DNA of 32,110 nucleotides. Source: Geopsychrobacter sp. (GTDB taxonomy: Bacteria; Desulfobacterota; Desulfuromonadia; Desulfuromonadales; Geopsychrobacteraceae). Position 1 is the stretch's first letter; each line of letters starts with the position of its first letter. The notes under the pieces are model-generated. The model saw only the letters and a program-made list of their open reading frames with translations, made no database searches and had not been told where the DNA came from. Positions 27,109 to 32,110 of the stretch are shown here, one piece after another. Location of the stretch: NCBI GenBank assembly GCA_012974425.1, contig JAAXQE010000318.1:1-32110 (forward strand). The letters run 5' to 3'. Made by a program: the position numbers and the translations under genes.

Positions 27109-28236
27109 CTAAAGAAAGTGACTGATCAGATGATCGTAGAGTAACCAGCTTTCTGCCGTAAAAAAATAGTGGTTACCCCTTTGTTGCAGGTGGGGGCTGA
27201 GGCTGGCAAGGGCTGCGGGGAAGGCCTCTGCCAGTGAGATTCCGAAGCGCTGGGCAAAGGCCGCAGAATCGACCCCCTCACTGGTGCGCAAGGCCAGATA
27301 GAGGGTTTCTGCCATGGCCTGTCGTTGGTCGAATTCTTCCAGGAGTTCGGCCGGGTTCTGGCCGCGGTTGAGTTGTTGCTGATAGTTCATCAGGTCCGGC
27401 GGGATAGCGCTGCGCTTGCCGTAACCTGTGGCATCGAAAGCATGAGCCCCTGCACCAGCGGCAAGGCAGGTTTTGCGTTGCCAATAGGCCTGGTTATGGC
27501 GGCAGCGGAAGCCGGGCCGGGCAAAGTTGGAAATCTCGTAGTGCTCATAGCCTGCTGCGCTGAGGAGACGGTTCAGCTGCAGGTAGCTTTTTGCATAGGT
27601 TTCTTCATCAACTTCCGCGACTTGACCCCTGGTCACCATCTCTTGAAGAAGGGTATCGTTTTCGACAGAGAGACCGTAAATTCCGACGTGTTCAGGGGAA
27701 AGCGCCAGCAGTTTCTCTATCTCTTGTTCGAGATCAGAGGGGCCCTGGCCCGGCAGGGCAAAGATCAGGTCGACAGAGATGTTTGTGAAGCCGATGTCAC
27801 GCGCCAGCATGAAGGATTTCGCGGCCTCCTCGGCGCTGTGCCCACGGCCGAGAAGCTGCAGGTATTTATTATCGAAACTCTGGATTCCAAGGGAGAGACG
27901 ATTGATGCCCGCAGCCAGAAAGCCTGCGAGGGAGCTAGCCGTCAGGGTGCCGGGGTTGGCTTCAAGGGAGATTTCGATGTTCTGACTGAGGGGGAAGAGC
28001 TCCCGACAGCAGGCCAGAGTGCTGCTGACCTGCGCCGGAGAGAGCAGCGAGGGGGTACCGCCGCCGAAAAAAATCGTCTCAATCTCAGGTCTCTGTTCTG
28101 TGCCGATCAGCCGCAGGTTGCGCTCCAAGAGCAGGTGCCAGGTTGCTAGCTGATCTCCTGCCGGTGGGGCCGAGAAGAAGTCACAGTAGTGACACTTATG
28201 CGCGCAGAAGGGGATATGCAGATAGAGCCCGGCCAT
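27109..28236 (-). CDS. hemW: HemW / oxygen-independent coproporphyrinogen-III-oxidase-like radical SAM protein
   Basis: 'GLYLHIPFCAHKCHYCDFFS' radical SAM motif with HemW-type fourth Cys context; 'ETIFFGGGTPSLLSPAQ'. Confidence 0.93.
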   Translation of the reverse strand: MAGLYLHIPFCAHKCHYCDFFSAPPAGDQLATWHLLLERNLRLIGTEQRPEIETIFFGGGTPSLLSPAQVSSTLACCRELFPLSQNIEISLEANPGTLTASSLAGFLAAGINRLSLGIQSFDNKYLQLLGRGHSAEEAAKSFMLARDIGFTNISVDLIFALPGQGPSDLEQEIEKLLALSPEHVGIYGLSVENDTLLQEMVTRGQVAEVDEETYAKSYLQLNRLLSAAGYEHYEISNFARPGFRCRHNQAYWQRKTCLAAGAGAHAFDATGYGKRSAIPPDLMNYQQQLNRGQNPAELLEEFDQRQAMAETLYLALRTSEGVDSAAFAQRFGISLAEAFPAALASLSPHLQQRGNHYFFTAESWLLYDHLISHFL

Positions 28237-28259
28237 GGAATCCTCTTCAGGGTAGAGAC

Positions 28260-30038
28260 TCAGAGCAGGATGTAGCAGAGCGATAACACGACCAGAAAGA
28301 CGACCGCCAGAAAAACTCCGCCGCCGATCGGATAGGCCGCGTGGCGTGTGCGGTGCTCGGCCGCGGCGAGACGCTTGGCCAGATGTTCTTCGTCGCCAGT
28401 GGCTTCAACCAGCAGACGAACCCCATGTTTCTGCAGCGAGGCCGCCGGATCTTTGGCAAAGCGCGCCAGAACTGCGGGTAGTTCCTGCATGAATACCCGG
28501 TCGCCGAAGGCGTTGAGGCCGTTGAACAGTTTCTCACAGTTGGTGAAAAACAGCCGTCCGCCCTTGCGGTAAAACCAGTCGGTATCAAGATTAATCGCGC
28601 GGATTTCGGCCGGATAGATGCCGGACAGCATCAACAGCGCGAAAGCGAGAGCGCCGAACAACAGGGTCTGTAGCTGACCGATAACATGGGCGCCGGTATA
28701 GGGGAGGTAGTCGACTGGAAAAGGCAGTAGATTATAGAGCGGCTTTGGAAACAGACCGATCCCAAAGCAGAGTACGGCGGCAATCCCCATAGCCAGCAGC
28801 ATGTTCCATGGCGCTTCCTTCGGCCGTAATCCGGAATCACGCCCGAAAAACATGAAAAACGGGATCTTGATTCCGGCTATGAGAAAAACTCCGCTCGAAG
28901 CGAACATCAGGATCAGCCAGATCATTGTCAGGCCTTCGTAGCCTGCAGCGCTGACAATCATCGATTTACTGACAAATCCGGAAAAGAGCGGAAATGCCGA
29001 AATCGATGCGGCGCCGATAATACAACAGACACAGGTAAACGGCATATACCTGTAGAGTCCGCCGAGATCTGTACATTTGGTCTTGCCGGTCCGGTACATG
29101 ACGGCACCGGTACTCATGAAGAGCAGCCCCAGGTAGAGGACACAGACGATGGCGTGACTGATCGCACCGTTGATGGCCAAGGCCGAACCGATACCGACAC
29201 CACACATCATGAAGCCGCCCTGAATGATCAGGCTATAGGAAAGGACTCCGCGGGTGTCATTTTCAAGGACCGCGTAGAAGAGTGGGAGAAAGACCATCAA
29301 CGCACCGAGCCAGATCAGCATCTCGGTTCCGGGAAAGGTACGGGCCATAACATAGACCGCGCTCTTGGTGGTGAAGGCGCTGAGGAAGACCGCACCGGAA
29401 AAGGAGGCCGTAGGATATGCATCCTTGAGCCAGGCATGCAGCGGCGGGATCGCCGCGTTCACGGCAATTCCGATAAAGATCAGCGCTGAAGAAAGGCCGC
29501 TCAGACCGACAAATTCGACGGCCAGGGAACCGGTTTCATGCAGCCGCAGGACAATTCCGGCCAGCAGAAACAGGCCGCCGCAGAGATGGATCAAGATATA
29601 ACGGAACGCCGCATGGCGCGATGCCTGGTCACGGGCAGCCAGAACGACGAAGGTTGAGGCGATCGCCATCAGTTCCCAGAAGATGTAGAGGCTGAAGAAA
29701 TCGCCGGCAAAGGTGACCCCGAGAGCGCTGCCGGCATAGATCATCGCCGCAGACTGCTCGAGCCGGTCGTTGTTCTGCAGGGCAAAAAGAACGGCCAGAA
29801 AACTGATGATGCAGAAGATATAACCGAAAACCCGGTTCAAGCGATCAACCTTGAGCAGGGCCATCTCCTGGTCAAGAAAGTTATAGCTGAAGTGCACACC
29901 TTCAGGCAGAAAATAGACTGCAACCAGCGCCAGAAGGGGCGCGGTCAGCAGCACCAGTTTGCGTGGCCCACTCGGAAACAGCGGCGCGAGCAGCGCCGCG
30001 GCCAGAAACCAAAACGCCGGGGGCAACTCAGTTATCAT
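28260..30038 (-). CDS. Proton-conducting antiporter-like membrane subunit (MrpD/NuoM/NuoL-like)
   Basis: 'FFSLYIFWELMAIASTFVVLAARD', 'HAWLKDAYPTASFSGAVFLSAFTTKSAVYVMARTFPG'. Confidence 0.88.
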   Translation of the reverse strand: MITELPPAFWFLAAALLAPLFPSGPRKLVLLTAPLLALVAVYFLPEGVHFSYNFLDQEMALLKVDRLNRVFGYIFCIISFLAVLFALQNNDRLEQSAAMIYAGSALGVTFAGDFFSLYIFWELMAIASTFVVLAARDQASRHAAFRYILIHLCGGLFLLAGIVLRLHETGSLAVEFVGLSGLSSALIFIGIAVNAAIPPLHAWLKDAYPTASFSGAVFLSAFTTKSAVYVMARTFPGTEMLIWLGALMVFLPLFYAVLENDTRGVLSYSLIIQGGFMMCGVGIGSALAINGAISHAIVCVLYLGLLFMSTGAVMYRTGKTKCTDLGGLYRYMPFTCVCCIIGAASISAFPLFSGFVSKSMIVSAAGYEGLTMIWLILMFASSGVFLIAGIKIPFFMFFGRDSGLRPKEAPWNMLLAMGIAAVLCFGIGLFPKPLYNLLPFPVDYLPYTGAHVIGQLQTLLFGALAFALLMLSGIYPAEIRAINLDTDWFYRKGGRLFFTNCEKLFNGLNAFGDRVFMQELPAVLARFAKDPAASLQKHGVRLLVEATGDEEHLAKRLAAAEHRTRHAAYPIGGGVFLAVVFLVVLSLCYILL

Positions 30039-30276
30039 AATAATCCTCGTCTTTCTTCACAAGCATGCGTAGTCCCTTGGCTCCCAACACCAGCAGCACA
30101 CAGGAGATAAATCCGTAAGCGGCGAAGAAGTTCGGTACGCCATCAAAACCGAAGGCAGGGTGCTTGGCGACAAAAAAGTCGAGGACCAGCAGCAATGCAA
30201 GGCAGGCGTAGAAAATCCGCAAAAACAGGGTCAGGTTGGTTTTTTTGTCAAACCAGCCACTTTTTTCTGTTTGCAT
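30028..30276 (-). CDS. Small membrane protein (82 aa) in antiporter cluster
   Basis: ATG 30276 (MQTEKSGWFDKKTNLTLFLRIFYACLALLLVLDFFVAKHP...); two hydrophobic segments; overlaps neighbours at both ends. Confidence 0.75.
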   Translation of the reverse strand: MQTEKSGWFDKKTNLTLFLRIFYACLALLLVLDFFVAKHPAFGFDGVPNFFAAYGFISCVLLVLGAKGLRMLVKKDEDYYDN

Positions 30277-30434
30277 CAGTGGCCCCCAGAAGAGAGCAGC
30301 CCGCTGAAAGCCAGCAGCAGGTATAGGGTACCCAGGACAAACACAAGATAAAATGCCACGCGATATCCCGGCCAAGGGGACTGTGCGAGGACAATAATCT
30401 CAGCCTGTTCATTCTTTTGAATATCCTCAGCCAT
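30276..30434 (-). CDS. Small membrane protein (52 aa) in antiporter cluster, absent from the ORF track
   Basis: Minus-strand translation MAEDIQKNEQAEIIVLAQSPWPGYRVAFYLVFVLGTLYLLLAFSGLLSSGGH*; TGATG stop/start overlap with the downstream ORF. Confidence 0.78.
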   Translation of the reverse strand: MAEDIQKNEQAEIIVLAQSPWPGYRVAFYLVFVLGTLYLLLAFSGLLSSGGH

Positions 30435-30437
30435 TGT

Positions 30438-31907
30438 TCAACCTCCCAGGGCCTGCTGTGCCAGTTGCAGGAAAATGCCGTGAAAAAAGAACAGAGCCAA
30501 TGAGGCGATGGCAGTCATGCAGAGCGGTACAAGACAGAAAAGCGGTGCTTCTTTGATTTCGTCAACCTCACCGGCAGGCAGGGGAACCATAAAGGCACGA
30601 TAAACGATCGGTAGAAAATAGGCAGCGTTCAGCAATGAACTGGACAGCAGGACGACCAACAATATCAACTGGCCACTATCTACGGCTCCGATCAACATCA
30701 TCCACTTGCTGGTAAAGCCGCCCATTGGAGGCAGGCCAATGATGCTCATTGCGCCGAGGGAAAAAGCGAAAAAAGTGATCGGCATTTTGCGACCCAGGCC
30801 ATCCATCTGGCTGATATATTTCTTTCCGGCCGCGACATAGATCGCCCCGGCGCAGAAGAACAGGGTGATCTTGCCGAAGGCATGCATGGCGATATGCAGC
30901 AGACCGCCGGTCATCCCGGCCGCCGTCAGCATCCCGGCGCCCAGAATCATGTAGGAAAGCTGGCCGATGGTTGAATAGGCCAGCCGGCGCTTGAGATTAT
31001 CCTGAGACAGAGCCACCAGCGAGGCGACGATAATCGTGATCGATGCAATGGTGGTAATGACAACGCCAAGATTCACATCCTGCAGCAGATCAACCCCGAA
31101 GATGTGGAAGATGACGCGCAGGATCGAAAAGACCCCGACCTTGACCACCGCCACGCCGTGTAAAAACGCACTGACCGGAGTCGGGGCGACCATTGCCGCC
31201 GGCAGCCAGCCATGAAAGGGCATCAGGCCGGCCTTGGCAAAGCCGAACAGAAACAGGACCAGAATCAGTCCCAGAGTCGCAGGACTCGCGCCGCTGCCGG
31301 TCAGGATCCCGCCCTGGCTGAAGTCGAGGGTGCCCGCCAACTGATAGGTCAGCAGCATCGCCGGCAGGGCAAAGCCGATCGAGGTGCCGAGGATGTAGGT
31401 CAGGTACTTGCGCCCGGACTTCTTCGCTTCGGCGTCCTGGTGATGGGCAACCAGCGGGTAGGTCGAGAGCGAGAGCATCTCGTAGAACAGGTAGAGGGTC
31501 AGCAGGTTGGCCGAAAAGGCCACGCCGATGGTCGCCGAGATCGCCACGGCAAAGGAGGCAAAGTAACGGGTCTGGTCGTGCTCATCCAGCGCGCGCATGT
31601 AGCCGATCGAATAGAGCGAGGTAAAAAACCAGAGGATTGAAGCGACCAGGGCGAAGAACATTCCCATGGCATCGACCCGCAACTGAATCGGCACATTGGG
31701 GATGACTTCGGCGATGGTAAAGACAAAGCCGCCGCCGTTCAAGACTGTTGGCAGCAGCGAGGCGACGATGATGACCTTGGCCGCCGCGATGAGCAGCGTC
31801 CAGCTTTCGCGCAGGTTTGGCTTGCGGTCAGAGGCCAGGATCGGGATCGCCCCGCAGAGGGAGACGAGAATTGCCATCAGCGGCCAGATGGAATATTGAT
31901 AAATCAT
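30438..31907 (-). CDS. Proton-conducting antiporter-like membrane subunit (MrpD/NuoM/NuoN-like)
   Basis: 'LLTLYLFYEMLSLSTYPLVAHHQDAEAKKSGRKYL', 'LMPFHGWLPAAMVAPTPVSAFLHGVAVVKVGVFSILRV'. Confidence 0.9.
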   Translation of the reverse strand: MIYQYSIWPLMAILVSLCGAIPILASDRKPNLRESWTLLIAAAKVIIVASLLPTVLNGGGFVFTIAEVIPNVPIQLRVDAMGMFFALVASILWFFTSLYSIGYMRALDEHDQTRYFASFAVAISATIGVAFSANLLTLYLFYEMLSLSTYPLVAHHQDAEAKKSGRKYLTYILGTSIGFALPAMLLTYQLAGTLDFSQGGILTGSGASPATLGLILVLFLFGFAKAGLMPFHGWLPAAMVAPTPVSAFLHGVAVVKVGVFSILRVIFHIFGVDLLQDVNLGVVITTIASITIIVASLVALSQDNLKRRLAYSTIGQLSYMILGAGMLTAAGMTGGLLHIAMHAFGKITLFFCAGAIYVAAGKKYISQMDGLGRKMPITFFAFSLGAMSIIGLPPMGGFTSKWMMLIGAVDSGQLILLVVLLSSSLLNAAYFLPIVYRAFMVPLPAGEVDEIKEAPLFCLVPLCMTAIASLALFFFHGIFLQLAQQALGG

Positions 31908-31929
31908 TGCAATCGATGCCCTCGCAAAA

Positions 31930-32110
31930 TCAGAAGCCAGCAGGCAGGGCCAGCTTGATGACCCCCTGGACCAGTTGGCCGGAACCGAGGCCGATAATTA
32001 TTAATGCCGCCGCGCTCACCAGCAGAGACCCCTGCATATACCAAGGTGCTGGGGGTGTTGGTTGTAGGGTTTGGTCATGTCCCTGGTCGCCTTTGCCGAA
32101 ATAGGCAATT
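31930..32110 (-). CDS. C-terminal part of another membrane subunit of the antiporter cluster (truncated by window edge)
   Basis: Minus-strand frame '...YFGKGDQGHDQTLQPTPPAPWYMQGSLLVSAAALIIIGLGSGQLVQGVIKLALPAGF*', open to the 3' edge of the window. Confidence 0.65.
   Translation of the reverse strand, partial: IAYFGKGDQGHDQTLQPTPPAPWYMQGSLLVSAAALIIIGLGSGQLVQGVIKLALPAGF

Overview
The window looks like chromosomal DNA from a Desulfuromonadales-like (Geobacter/Pelobacter/Desulfuromonas-type) bacterium; this placement rests only on protein similarity I recognise. From left to right it carries: a 5'-truncated PAS-GGDEF-EAL protein; two small hypothetical proteins; a PfkB-family (adenosine-kinase-like) gene; a permease-SBP-permease amino-acid ABC transporter operon with no ATPase gene; an ECF-type nickel/cobalt transporter operon (nikK-like, a split nikL-like pair, cbiM, cbiQ, and a fused double-ATPase cbiO with a 73-aa tail containing 28 His); a GlxA/AraC-type regulator; a GGDEF protein; a rubrerythrin with an N-terminal rubredoxin domain; two overlapping half-permeases; and an aroC / thioredoxin-fold protein / metallo-beta-lactamase cluster. 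The second half has a long intergenic region with a candidate sRNA and a decayed histidine-kinase tail, an LpoA-like protein, hrcA-grpE-dnaK-dnaJ with a perfect CIRCE element, hemW, and part of an Mrp/NuoM-like cation/proton antiporter cluster containing a 52-aa membrane ORF missing from the supplied ORF track. The observations I would follow up first are the split nikL, the His-rich cbiO tail with a 20-bp-spaced direct repeat at the operon promoter, two gene remnants (pfkB and histidine kinase), the candidate sRNA, and the small membrane ORFs in the antiporter cluster. No CRISPR array, rRNA, tRNA, prophage or complete IS element was seen.
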